Source: Scleroderma bovista (Eukaryota > Basidiomycota > Agaricomycetes > Boletales > Sclerodermataceae). From it: 64,000 bases of DNA. The notes below the pieces were generated by a model. It did not search any database and had not been told where the DNA came from. It worked only from the letters and a program-made list of their open reading frames with translations. This document shows positions 53,237-64,000 of this stretch, piece after piece. Made by a program: the position numbers and the translations under genes. Each line of letters begins with the position of its first letter. The first letter of the stretch is position 1. The stretch is from the NCBI GenBank assembly GCA_037178675.1, contig JAYMGJ010000459.1, positions 1-64,000 on the forward strand. Reading direction: 5' to 3'.

Positions 53237-53915
53237 TCAACGAACCAGAGGCTGGGAATACCTCGTGAATGGTTCGGAAACCGGTGACCTTATAGATACG
53301 GCGCCAGGATCACGACTATTTGCGTAAGATAGAGAGAAAAATTTGCCCGCTAAACGACTTTGGGATTGGAAAACTTCAAAGGGTATGCCCCTGAGAAGAT
53401 ACTCGAAGCAGAGACTACGACCCTTGAGGTTAGACAAACTGAGCTGCATGGCTAGGGGGAGACTCGGGTGAAAAGATTCCTTGGTGAAGGGCGAAGGGAT
53501 CCACCTTTGAACTTCCAGGCAAAGAGGTGGTCGTTGGGGGAAGTTGGGTTGACCAGGAAATGGTTGTGGAGCGCAGAAAGGGAATATGAAGGACATTCTG
53601 TCAAGCACATTGAACTGATTCACCCCGACCAATGGAAAGGGTCATTTTGGTCCAGTCGGAGATGTTGATCTGTCAAACCTCAAGCCCATCACGATCGATG
53701 ACCGATAAGAAGGCGGTTCGCGTGGCATGTATGAGGGTTTGAGTGCTTTGAGGTTAGGGACAGTAAATTCGCCGAGATGTGCGACACACCAGAAACAGAT
53801 TGTCATGCAAGTAAAGATGGCAGCATCGAGAGGGCCATCTCGCGAAAGGGGCTCTATGAACGTAGCAATGATATCTATTGTGGAGATGGCTTTTAGACGA
53901 AGGGGAAACCTTGTT
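53237..53915 (-). pseudogene. Decayed tyrosine recombinase (Crypton-type / 'DNA breaking-rejoining enzyme') fragment
   Basis: Reading the minus strand in changing frames gives a known Agaricomycete recombinase pattern: DGPLDAAIFTCMTICFWCVA / HLGEFTVPNLKALKPS (about 53740-53830), SPTGPKMTL, NPTSPNDHLFAWKF (about 53520), FTKESF and FEYLLRGIPFEVFQSQSRLA (about 53330-53390). The usual catalytic His...R segment before EYLLRGIPFE is scrambled, and several frameshifts are needed. Only the C-terminal catalytic half is represented. Its upstream end directly abuts the 5' breakpoint of the dhc1 copy, which suggests a part in the rearrangement or a later insertion. Confidence 0.7.
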
Positions 53916-53920
53916 GGTGC

Positions 53921-56900
53921 CCTTGCACATCTTGAACCTCTTCGGTGGCGATGAAACACCATACGAGTCCCTGCATGCAGTCGTGAGTTGCGGTGTCAAG
54001 CCATGGTTCGACGCCTTTGTCGGCGCGCGGGGCGGTGGAAAAGACGGCGACACGAAAATGGGTGCGGATGGCAATTATTATCGATCCAGCTTCACTGCTC
54101 ACGTTGCTGTTTAGGTATACCGATGACAAGGAAGAAATTTGCGGAACTTGAGCTATCCCTCTTACACCTACAACAGAACGTCGAAATACTAGAGACGCAC
54201 CTCATCATACACCCCGTCATCCAACGCCCCGTAGGACAGGTAAGGCTTACTTATGATCGAATGAATCGCCGACCAACTGCCCCGACAGGCCCAAGTGAGC
54301 AACGTACGACCGAATATATCATTCATCCCGCAGCGGCTATTAAACGACAGCTCTTTCCTCAACACACTGCACTCGCACGTCAACCAATGGATCAAGTCCA
54401 TTCAAGCCGTCACCAAACTCACGCGGGACGTATCATCCGGCACCGCTTCTCAAGAAATCAACTTCTGGCTAAGTCTTGAACGGGCACTGGAAAGGATAGA
54501 GGCGCAACTTCGGAGTGAAGAAGTCAATATGGTCATGGAGTGTCTCCGTAACGCAAAACGATTCCACGCGACCATAAGTTTCATCGCGGACACCGGCCTC
54601 AACGCTTCGATGGATCTAGGTGCGTTTTGCTAACGCTCCTTCCCAACTGACCTCTTATACGCATTTTTAGTGCACAAATACAATCAATTAATGAAGGACT
54701 TCCCACTCAACGAACTTCTCTCAGCCACGGACGTCGATAAAATCCAAGAATCGCTTGTCCTCATTTTTGGTCATATCAACCGCAAACTCAAGCTGTCACC
54801 CTAGTATCCGATCCGCCGTGCGCTCCCCCTCGTCGAAGCCATCTCGCGTGATTTCAATGACCAGCTCCTTCGCGTCCTCACATCCCACCGACTTCCGTAC
54901 ACGCCGTACGAAACATTCGATCGGTTACTTTCACAAACAATCAATATATTCCGTACATGGGATGACCTTATCAAGGAGTTCACTAATGTTGCGCGTGAGG
55001 TGACGCGCAATCGATCTGAAAAGTTCATTCCGATCAAAGTGCTGCCTGCACACGCGAAACTGCAGGAGCGCGTGCGATATCTCCGAGATTGGAGGAAACA
55101 GCATGAACAGCTGGCGGTGATGACTGGCCCGACGAAGGGGTTGGCGAGCGTTGCGAAAGAAGTTGGGGGAATGAATATGGAAGAGGAGGTCAAGGAGGCA
55201 TACGAGGTGGTTAAACGCATTGACGTGCTGGATGTCTCTATCGGTATGTCACTCGCGTATCTTTCACTCGGTTGTATACTAACAATGAACACATCGCAGA
55301 GGGCACAGAGATTTGGATAGCTGCGGAGAACGCGTACAACGAGCGGGTGGCAAGGGTGGAGAACCAGATCATTGCACGGCTGTGTGATCGGCTCGGCACG
55401 GCACGTAATGCGAACGAGATGTTCAGAGTATTCTCCAAGTTCAATGCGCTGTTCGTGCGACCAAAGGTGCGCCCATATCTAACTACTGATACGTATCTCA
55501 TCTTGTTCTACTAGATTCGAGGTGCCATCCAGGAGTACCAAACACAATTGATTGACTCGGTAAAAGAAGATATCAAGCGTCTGCATGACAAGGTACTTTC
55601 TTTTCTTCACGCAGTTTGTTCGCGCTGACGATCCCCCAGTTCAAAACCCAATACCGCTTCTCAGAAGCATTCCACATGTCACAAATGCGCGACCTCCCTC
55701 CGATCGCCGGCGCTATAATATGGGCTCGCCAAATTGAGCGGCAACTACTGGCCTACATGAAGCGTGTCGAGGACGTGTTGGGAAAGGGCTGGGAGTTGTA
55801 TGCAGAGGGCCAAAAACTTCAGTCCGAGTCTTCGGCATTCCGTAAGAAGCTTGACGTCCGTCCCGTTTACGATGCCTGGCTACACGACATCAATCGGCGA
55901 GACATGGCGGTCAACGGACGCCTCTTTGAGATCGTGCGTCTGCGCGGAGGCGGGTTCCAGCTCGCGGTCAACTTCGATCCTCAGACGATCACGCTATTCA
56001 AGGAAGTACGGAACTTGCTGTGGCTTGGGTTCCAGGTGCCGCATATGATCACGAACATGGCGAAGGATGCGAAGCGAGTGTATCCGCATGCAGTGTCGCT
56101 GATGGAGACGGTAAGGACATATGGACAAACACTCGACTTGGTGGAGAAGAACCAGGGAATTGAGTGGCTTGTTGCGGAGTACCGGAACGAGGCACAGAGG
56201 ATGATTGCCAAAGGTTCGTTGCAGTCACTAGGTTCACCTTTCGCGTGCGGGTTGACGGCGAAACGACAGGCATGAACATCCGGTGGGATTACTTCGTCAA
56301 TCAATACGACACCGCCCGGTTCGTGTCAGGTGCAGACGGTCGGGACAATCGACACCTCCAGTTTGTCAGGGAATTTGCGAGTGTAGTTTCGGTACTGCAA
56401 GACAAGACGAACAATGTGATCGATCTATACCGTGATATCCTTCGAGCTGTAGAAGACCTCGCGACATGTTCGTATACCAGCGAAGCCTTCTCGGAACTAT
56501 TGAGCAGAATACAGGCCGCAGTATGTTTCCGCCCCGCCTATCAAGCGCCTTCTGCGGCTGACTTGGGTAATGTTACAGATTGACCGGCTTAATCTGGAAG
56601 GCTACGCAAATCTGGAACATTGGGTAGCGGAACTGGATAAGCGGATAGAAGGCATTCTATTACAACGGCTGGTGCATATTATACAAGTTTGGTGCTCCGA
56701 ATTCGATCGCACGGATGACGACAGTCGTCGCGATGCGCTGCTATTGCGCGATCTGGCTAAGCGAAGAGTTGGGAAGGGCAGCAGAGAAGAGAAGGTAAGT
56801 AATTTCGACGCTGCGGGTTTATTGAACTGAAACGTTACGTGGCACCTGCCAGTTCGTGGAGGGCAGCATTACTATCAAGCCAATTGTCCATGAAATCCGG

Positions 56901-57615
56901 ATACAGAACCAGGTCATCTTCCTGGATCCCCCAATAGAGTATGCTCGTTCAACGTGGGTCAAGCAACTACATGACTGGCTTGGTAAGTGCTTCCTCGTTT
57001 ATGGTCCGAGTCGAGGCGCTGACCTCTCGGACAGGTGTCATATGCCGACTACGGCGCATCCAAAGTTCTCGGTACGAAATTGGACTACAGATGCAGCGCA
57101 ACGTTGCATCGAAGACAACTTACACGTCACTGGTACGTGCTTTTCGTGGTAAAGAATCCTCGATGATTAACCGTTCGTAGCTCACACATTTCTCTGACAA
57201 CACCCTCGAACGACCATTCGCCCTGATCGAGCTCAAGGTCCAGCAACTGAAGGACTACGTCGCAAAATGGCTACAGTTCCAGTCCCTCTGGGATCTAGAA
57301 GCCGAATACGTCTTCAACCGCCTAGGCGACTCGCTCGCCCACTGGCAGCAACTTCTCACGGAAATCAAGAAGGCCCGTTCGACCTTCGACACATCCGAGA
57401 CACAGCGCGGCTTTGGCGTCTGCATCGTCGACTATGAGCAGGTTCAAGCTCGCGTGAACGCAAAATATGATGCGTGGCAGCGCGATATATTGAGTCGCTT
57501 TGGCGTGAAACTTGGTAATGCCATGAAGGAGATGCATGCCTCAATTCTGAAAGCGAGAAACGAGCTTGAGCATCACTCGATTGAAGGTCTCGTTGGGAGT
57601 GCGAGACGATTCTAG
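53921..57615 (+). pseudogene. 5'-truncated copy of the dynein tail gene dhc1
   Basis: Near-identical to dhc1 from [20 protein letters not shown] through the stop codon, with introns retained, so it is a DNA-level duplication and not a retrocopy. It lacks the first about 110 codons and the promoter. Where dhc1 reads ...[12 protein letters not shown], this copy has a 3-nt insertion giving an in-frame TAG at 54802-54804. The remaining reading frame, splice sites and GLVGSARRF end are otherwise preserved. It should yield no functional tail, although conserved downstream exons could give a partial transcript. It ends 34 nt past the stop, where the palindromic element begins. Confidence 0.92.
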
Positions 57616-57649
57616 GTTCTATGTCGATGTCAGTGTCAGTACTATTATG
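53923..57649 (+). repeat. Segmental duplication, derived copy (dhc1')
   Basis: Derived copy of 42413-46140. Both limits are sharp: a recombinase remnant on the left and the 2.27 kb element on the right. Confidence 0.9.
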
Positions 57650-57915
57650 CACGTTAGGCACCAGTTTAAGGATGTTCCCACGGTCTTTCAGATGGAGTTT
57701 CTTTGTAGGGCGAAACCCATCTAAGAGATACCCACCCTCGGCGCTACTCCCACTCAAATCCCGAAATAGACAGAGTGGTTCCCATCCCTTTCTGGTGAGC
57801 CTCCCATGAGCCTCCCAGCATTCTCTGCTTAATCCCCACTCGATTTGTTTTTATTTCTGCACTTCCTGTAGGATTACATAATCACAAAAAGCATTGCTAC
57901 TCCCAAAAGACGACT

Positions 57916-58613
57916 GCATTTGGTCAATACCAGAACTGCAATATTCCCACCCTCCTTGTGAGCCTCCTCTGCCTTCCTGTGCCCCATCCCTGGTCCCCAT
58001 GTACTGTACATAGTATCAGATATGTTATATAAGTATATAGGTCCATAAATGGAACCTCAAATGAGTGTGCCAGAGGCTCTGGATGGTTGGAGAAATAGTT
58101 AGGGGTAAAAGCAAAAAAGGCTTCACATTTTTGATACATTGGACATATACACTTCTGAATTACATCCCCTTCAAGGGGCCATATGTACCTACAACATATA
58201 CCAAGTGCATTTGATGGGGTGGAGCCTCTGAAGTGCTGTGTCACATTCTCCTCCTCCTGGTATAACACCCTGGGAGGCTCTTACTGCGAGTGTTGGTACT
58301 TTTGGGATGGTTTGTAACTGTATTAGTATACTATTACCACTTGTCTATCACATAAACTGGGATACAGAGCGCTCTAAAGGTGAGCAGGAGGGGAAACACT
58401 ACTTTTATGAAAATAGGGGCTTTATCAGTCCCCAGTGAAACCATCCATATTCTGACTATCTAGGAGGCTCTGTAATACTATATAGTAGTCGCCATATCAT
58501 CACCAAGTTAATAGCTTGATGTGGAAGCGCAGGGGAAGTGAAATGATATGATGGAGGGCATGGGAAAATGTCCAAAAAAATGCGGTGACTTTGAAAACAT
58601 ATCAAAAAAGTGA
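57916..58613 (+). repeat. Left arm of long inverted repeat
   Basis: Pairs base for base by eye with the reverse complement of 58934-59631 (paired coordinates sum to 117547). The translated ORFs of 114 and 66 codons in the two arms are identical. Confidence 0.9.
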
Positions 58614-58933
58614 CATAACACACCACACACAGCATTTGGTGCTCTACTGATGGTGGTACTGAGGATCTGACCTATGATAGGATCTTACCATACAGGATAT
58701 AGCATTAGTTAGCCTGACAGAACCTCTGGACTCCAAACTTAGTGTACAGATTGTGCAACCTGCAGCACTGAAATGTAGCCATTGCACAAGGTGCTCTCTT
58801 GTGCCAAAATTTCGCTTTCTGAAGAGATTATGGTTTATACAAATACTGTGACACATGTAAAGAGTCTGTAATGACACTAGAGAGTCAGTAGCACAATTCA
58901 TAGACCACCAGATGTTGTGTGTGGTGTGCTATT

Positions 58934-59631
58934 TCACTTTTTTGATATGTTTTCAAAGTCACCGCATTTTTTTGGACATTTTCCCATGCCCTCCATCATA
59001 TCATTTCACTTCCCCTGCGCTTCCACATCAAGCTATTAACTTGGTGATGATATGGCGACTACTATATAGTATTACAGAGCCTCCTAGATAGTCAGAATAT
59101 GGATGGTTTCACTGGGGACTGATAAAGCCCCTATTTTCATAAAAGTAGTGTTTCCCCTCCTGCTCACCTTTAGAGCGCTCTGTATCCCAGTTTATGTGAT
59201 AGACAAGTGGTAATAGTATACTAATACAGTTACAAACCATCCCAAAAGTACCAACACTCGCAGTAAGAGCCTCCCAGGGTGTTATACCAGGAGGAGGAGA
59301 ATGTGACACAGCACTTCAGAGGCTCCACCCCATCAAATGCACTTGGTATATGTTGTAGGTACATATGGCCCCTTGAAGGGGATGTAATTCAGAAGTGTAT
59401 ATGTCCAATGTATCAAAAATGTGAAGCCTTTTTTGCTTTTACCCCTAACTATTTCTCCAACCATCCAGAGCCTCTGGCACACTCATTTGAGGTTCCATTT
59501 ATGGACCTATATACTTATATAACATATCTGATACTATGTACAGTACATGGGGACCAGGGATGGGGCACAGGAAGGCAGAGGAGGCTCACAAGGAGGGTGG
59601 GAATATTGCAGTTCTGGTATTGACCAAATGC
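58934..59631 (-). repeat. Right arm of long inverted repeat
   Basis: Reverse-complement partner of 57916-58613. The spacer between the arms (58614-58933) shows only patchy further symmetry. Confidence 0.9.
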
Positions 59632-59924
59632 GGTTGTGTTTTGGGAGTAGTAGCACTTTCAGCGCTTATGTAATCTTACCTAGAGCGGTGAACAACTATT
59701 AATAAAAATCAAGAAGCCAAGGAGGCTCAGATGAGCCTTGGCAGAGGGTCTAGAGTGGTCATAGAGGCTATGCCGGTGTGAAGTTGACAAAATGAACACT
59801 ATTCGGGACTGGCCGAATAGGAGCAGCAAATCCCGGTGCGGATGGTTGGTCTCTCAGATGGGTTTCTCATGACATAAAAACCCCATCTGAGAGACCTCTA
59901 TTGCCACTGAGAACTGGTGCCTAA

Positions 59925-61203
59925 GAGTCTGGCCAGGAGGGTTGCTACTAGGCTCTATGTTGCTTACTATTTTGCATAGCTTTGGCTAGAGTTGGGGCAG
60001 TGCCAATTAAGTTGAACTTCTGAATCTCCAACCAAACCTCAGGCTGGCAGGCTATGGTGTCTGAATCTGACTGCCATTCTTGCCTCCCATGCTGGTCTTA
60101 TGGCCAGAGCAGTGACTATGCCTCATCCAGTACATGTCATTACTTCTCAGCATCATCATCTGTGCTACTGCAAGCATCATCTCCGAACCTGCAGCTCATC
60201 CGCTGTAGAGACATGCGCGTCTCTGGGTGCGTGTCCACGCATTAGAGCTTGTTTGGCCAGGAGCTATGGAGTGCAGGTACCCATGTGCACTGGAGGCACT
60301 CTAGCACATGCAGGACTCCCTGTTAGGTGCACATACATCAGTTCCACAGAGCTATGGCCTTCCATCCATGTCTCGAGCTCCTTTGGTCACCTGCAGCAGT
60401 GTCCGCACACTCAGTGTGCACCTGGCCTTCATCCACACTACTCAGCACAGCCACCTGCACAGCTCGCGCCCACTAGCTCTCCAATGTGCAGCCTTGTGTG
60501 CTCTGTAGCCCCCTGTGAAGGTCCCACATCAGCACTCTCTCTGTGTCTCTTCCTGCGCGCACTTCAGTCACTCAGAGCAGCATTGAGTTGTCTCCACTTG
60601 CTTGCATGTCTCAGCACAGCTGTGTGCGCACTCTGTGTGCACTCCTGCACCTGTTGGCATGCTCTTCAGCCCACAGTGCTGCGCGTCAGGGTCCTGCCCC
60701 CTCCAGTGGTCCCCCAGACTGGTCCGACATCATCAGGGACAGTATCTGGCATGTTCTGCCTTGTGTCTCTGTTCCACTCCTTCCCTCTCCTGTGTGTCAC
60801 CTTTCCTGGGCTTGTTCCTGCTCCTGGTGCCTCAGGGCATGCACACTTTTCCTTATTTAGAAGGATGCCATCACTGTCAGTCTGTTGTTTGCTCTCTGTT
60901 CGTTTCTGCATCTCTCTCTCTCGTTTTACGTTCTAGAAGTGCCAGGGTCCACACTACTGCTCCCCATTTAGCTAGGATCATTGCTTCTGTGCGCTTCTTG
61001 TGTGCTTTCCCTTATTTAGCCTTCCTGTCACGTACCTACACTCGTTTCACTATATAGGCCTCATCCACACAAAAATAAGAAGTTTTTTTCCACCCCCATC
61101 TGAGTCTTAGTGTGTGTCCTGCTGTGTTTCCTGTGTCCTGAGGTTTCCCCTGTGTCCTGCCATTCTTTTCCTGTGTTCTGACAATCTCTGACGACCCCTG
61201 CTC
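59925..61203. other. C/T-rich non-coding stretch before the Harbinger transposase
   Basis: Strongly pyrimidine-biased on the + strand (repeated cacttgc, ctgtgtgc, cctgcac words), producing long but compositionally biased open frames. No gene is supported. It may include the 5' end of the PIF/Harbinger element and its promoter. Confidence 0.5.
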
Positions 61204-62660
61204 TTGCACTCTGGTGATACCCTGCGGTTTCCGCTACTTCTGCTCTTCCTTGCGCGTGTCTACATGTTCCAGGCAACCCCCAGACTCTCTAGTCACGCAT
61301 ACCCTGTGCATTTGGCTGCACTTCCCACCCCCTCTCTGCTCTCTCGACTCCCAGGCCCCTCGAGCCTGCTCCTGCACTATATATCTCTTAGCTCCCCTAG
61401 TCCAGCCAGACCAAGTCTCCTCGGGTGGACACCTATTTTCGCGCCTTCAAGGGACTTACCCCCTACACCGCCCCGCAGGGACCCAGAACCATACCACACC
61501 TCCATCTTGTCCAGTGAGGGATGGGTACTGGAGTTGCTAACTGGCCATCCAGACTGCATCAAAAATGAACTTGGGATGTCCACTGACCTTTTCAATGAAC
61601 TTATCACAATTCTCAGAAACTGTGACCACGTCAATTCAAGATTTGTTTCCTTAGAAGAGCAACTCGCAATTTTTCTGTATACTTGTGTCACTGGGTTGCC
61701 TGTGAGGCATGTAGGAGAGCGTTTTCAATGGTCAAATGACACCATTTCACGGTAAGTGATCATTAATTGGATGATGGAGACGATGGAGACTGACAACATT
61801 ACCAGCTATTTTCACAGGATGGTCAAGATGTTGTCTGAGCCACCTATCTACACCTTGTTTGTCAAGCCGCCTGGCATTGACCCCCTTTCCCCCAAGATAC
61901 GACTCAACTGCAAACTCTACCCCTACTTTAAGGATGCCATTGGAGCCATCAATGGCAGCCACATTCCCATTGCACCACCAGCTCATCTTGCCTCTGCCTA
62001 CCGAAACCACAAAGGTTTCATTTCACAAAATTGTCTCTTTGCATGTGACTTCGATCTCCATTTCACCTATGCGCTTACGGGATGGGAGGGGTCCGCTTCG
62101 GATGCTTGCATTTTTGGTGACACTTGTATGTGCAACCTGGAAATTCCGGAGGGCCAATACCTTCTTGGCAACCTTGGATTTCCTTCCAAACCATCTCTTC
62201 TTGTCCCTTATCGCGGGGTACGCTATCACTTGGCTGAGTGGGGACAGGCAAATGTACGGTGAGCTATTCCCTCCCATTCTGGTGTTCATTAACAAAGTAC
62301 AGGCCTACCGATCAATGGGAACTGTTCAATCTGTGCCATGCATCCACATGCAATGTGATTGAACGTGCATTTGGTGTGCTCAAGAAGCAATTTCAAATAC
62401 TCCTCCTGCTGACCCATTACCCCCTTGATATCCAAGCACGCATTCCTGTAGCACTTTGCATCATCCACAACTTCATCATGTTGTGCCATCCAAGCGACCA
62501 ACCGATTGATGATGATGATGATCCAATGGGTGGTTCCAATGAAGGTGATGGCAGTGGGGATGAGGGTGAGGACAAGGATGAGGACGAGGGAGATGTGAAC
62601 ATGCGCGATCAGATTGCACGTCAGATGTGGGATGATTATGTTGAATTGCTGCATGCTTGA
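61204..62660 (+). CDS. PIF/Harbinger-type DDE transposase (HARBI1-like)
   Basis: Three exons join in phase: ...WSNDTISR / YFHRMVKMLSEPPIYTLF (intron about 61752-61797) and ...EWGQANVR / PTDQWELFNLCHAS (intron about 62260-62302). Family landmarks: LGMSTDLFNELITIL, FKDAIGAINGSHIPIAPP (about 61930), YALTGWEGSASDACIF with the second Asp (about 62095), LLVPYRGVRYHLAEWGQ and NVIERAFGVLKKQF with the Glu (about 62350). An acidic low-complexity end (DDDDDPMGGSNEGDGSGDEG) precedes the stop at 62660. The first catalytic Asp (usual GAIDGTH) is Asn, codon AAT at 61951-61953, so this copy may be inactive. The N-terminus before about 61450 is uncertain because of composition bias, and 61204 is only the first Met in frame. 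Confidence 0.82.
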
Positions 62661-62938
62661 GGACTTGTGTAAATAGCATTGATGACGATGATTACATGTA
62701 GTTGCTACATTACACAAGTACATGTTTGTGACACAATACATGGAATTTCGACAAACAACAATGAAAACATGAAATGTAGTGCTAACAGACTAAGGTCCAG
62801 TCTGGACGGTGAAACCTGGAATGAAAGTGAAACAGAAAAGTTCAGTTCAATGTCACGTGTGGTCACATGTGGTCACATGGAACTGTTGCCCTGTACACAG
62901 CCCGCACAGTGCTCTTGCTCCTACCGATGTTTCCTTCC

Positions 62939-64000
62939 ATGTCTGATAGATCTCATTCATCTCATTCATTGCACTCGAAAGGGCCTGTTGTTGAATCTGA
63001 GGGCAATACAAGAACAAAACCTCGCAAGCAGGCTGCCAACTGGTCAGATGAAGATACTACAACACTTCTCGAGTTTCTTATTGAAGAGTTACCCAAAGCT
63101 GGCAATGGAAACTTCAAGAGATCAACATGGATGGCAGCTGCATCCATTTTCTCAATCAAATCTGGGATAACCAAGGGGGGGGCAAAAGATGCACACTCAT
63201 GTGAGCATAGGTTTCAATTGGTAAGTTAGATCTAACTGGACCATCTGACCGTCACTAACAAATACTACAGCTGAAGAAATACTATGAAGCTGTTGTCGAT
63301 CTCAAGAATGCTTCCGGATTTATGTACTCCGATAAGGATGGTGCTGGGATCACGCTGGTACAAACCGATGTCTGGAATAGATACATCAGGGTGAGTATAA
63401 AACATACTGGATTATTAAAAATGGTGCGGCTGACAAGTTGAGCAGTCCCATCCAAATGCGAAGCCCTTCAAAGGGAAGGGCTTCATTCATTTTGCACAGG
63501 TTGAGGCTGTGATGCCCAAGAAGGGGAAGGGGCATTTCGTTTTTCGCCCCACCACCAACCCTACCACGGCTGATGCCAGTGCTTCTGTTTCACATGATAT
63601 CCCCCCTCCAACACTCATTTCCAGTGGTGCTTCCCTTAACCTCGAGCAACTCACTGTTGCTGCAGATGAGATTACCAGGGCCAGTCGCCAGCAGCCGGTT
63701 GTAACTCCCCAAATTCCTGGTACACGGAGTAGCGCCAGTGACCCAAATTCCATGCCAACATCCACACCATCCAGCTATCTCTCGCCCTCTGTCGCCTCTG
63801 AGTCTACATCATCCGCAGTCACCAGCGTTAGTCATGCCAAGAGAAAGGTATCTCCCTCGGTCACCGACTCGGTGGCTAGCATTCGCAAGCAGTCACGTCC
63901 ACTGTCTGCTACAGCACAAGCACAGCAAGTGGGTGGTGCAGCGATGCAGGAGCTTGCAGCTGTGGTCAAGGACATTTCCCGTTCTATAGCCCCACCTGAT
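62939..64000 (+). CDS. Myb/SANT-like DNA-binding protein, Harbinger second ORF (partial, runs off window)
   Basis: Start at ATG 62939 (MSDRSHSSHSLHSKGP). The Myb/SANT-like domain reads AANWSDEDTTTLLEFLIEEL...RSTWMAAASIF...HSCEHRFQL / LKKYYEAVVDLKNASGF, with introns at 63223-63270 and about 63391-63445 joining in phase, then DVWNRYIR / SHPNAKPFKGKGF. A Ser/Thr/Pro-rich linker follows (SASVSHDIPPPTLISSG). Harbinger elements usually carry such a protein beside the transposase; it binds the transposon ends and helps bring the transposase to the nucleus. The frame is open to the window end, so the C-terminus is missing. It lies 280 bp downstream of the transposase on the same strand. Confidence 0.8.

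Larger units (their letters stand above)
57654..59924. mobile_element. Non-autonomous palindromic DNA transposon with TTAGGCACCAGTT termini
   Basis: The left end TTAGGCACCAGTT (57654) is matched by AACTGGTGCCTAA at 59912-59924. Inside lie further imperfect inverted segments, including a CAGATGG...GAAACCCATCT stretch near both ends, then a 698-bp essentially identical inverted pair, then a central spacer of about 300 bp. The motif GAGCCTC/GAGGCTC recurs at least a dozen times over both arms. No transposase is encoded; the ORFs in the arms are mirror copies without recognisable domains. No target-site duplication is evident, because the left end coincides with the end of the duplicated dhc1 block. 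The superfamily is not assigned. Confidence 0.75.

Noticed and set aside
53921..57615. dhc1' as a processed retrocopy
   Set aside because: All introns are retained, so it arose by DNA duplication.
57924..59623. Mirror-image ORFs of 114 and 66 codons in the palindrome
   Set aside because: They are identical only because the DNA arms are identical. There are no recognisable domains, and the frames cross the repeat without start context.
60100..60936. A 278-codon + strand ORF
   Set aside because: Composition is dominated by Ser, Leu, His, Cys and Pro from a C/T-rich stretch, other frames are open too, and no motif or splice structure supports it.

Overview
The window comes from a filamentous basidiomycete, most likely an Agaricomycete. 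Genes are broken by many 45-60 nt GT-AG introns. HET-domain genes and P450s are abundant. A cytoplasmic dynein heavy chain ends after its tail, matching the two-gene dynein reported for Agaricomycetes. A tRNA-Pro carries an intron. I cannot name the species.

Left part (1-32 kb): five HET-domain (heterokaryon-incompatibility type) genes at 77, 4261, 7453, 27260 and 29486 flank a block of ordinary genes. That block holds an OPT oligopeptide transporter, ORC5, a predicted nucleic-acid deaminase fused to a MYND zinc finger, a MYST histone acetyltransferase, a CIR-N/LENG1-like protein, tRNA-Pro(CGG) and a small zinc-finger-like protein. The HET genes at 77 and 29486 share a C-terminal tail that is spread over several small downstream exons and is missed if only the long first ORF is called. 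The HET gene at 27260-28620 is frameshifted and short.

Middle (32-39 kb): two paralogous P450s in the same orientation flank a degenerate DDE (Tc1/mariner-like) transposase. 39-42 kb shows no convincing gene.

Right part (42-64 kb): an intact dynein tail gene (dhc1-like) and MET2 (homoserine O-acetyltransferase) converge. Both recur to the right as broken copies, MET2' then dhc1', in the same orientations but swapped order. A P-loop NTPase gene lies between MET2 and MET2'. A decayed tyrosine-recombinase fragment abuts the 5' break of dhc1'. A 2.27 kb palindromic element with short terminal inverted repeats abuts its 3' break. The window ends in a PIF/Harbinger-like element with a DDE transposase followed by a Myb/SANT-like protein that runs off the edge.

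In working terms, the window combines conserved housekeeping genes (replication, chromatin, peptide uptake, methionine synthesis, nuclear movement) with fast-evolving recognition genes (HET, deaminase-MYND, NTPase) and transposon-driven segmental duplication. Exon joins quoted here were checked by reading phase by eye. No alignment or search was run.
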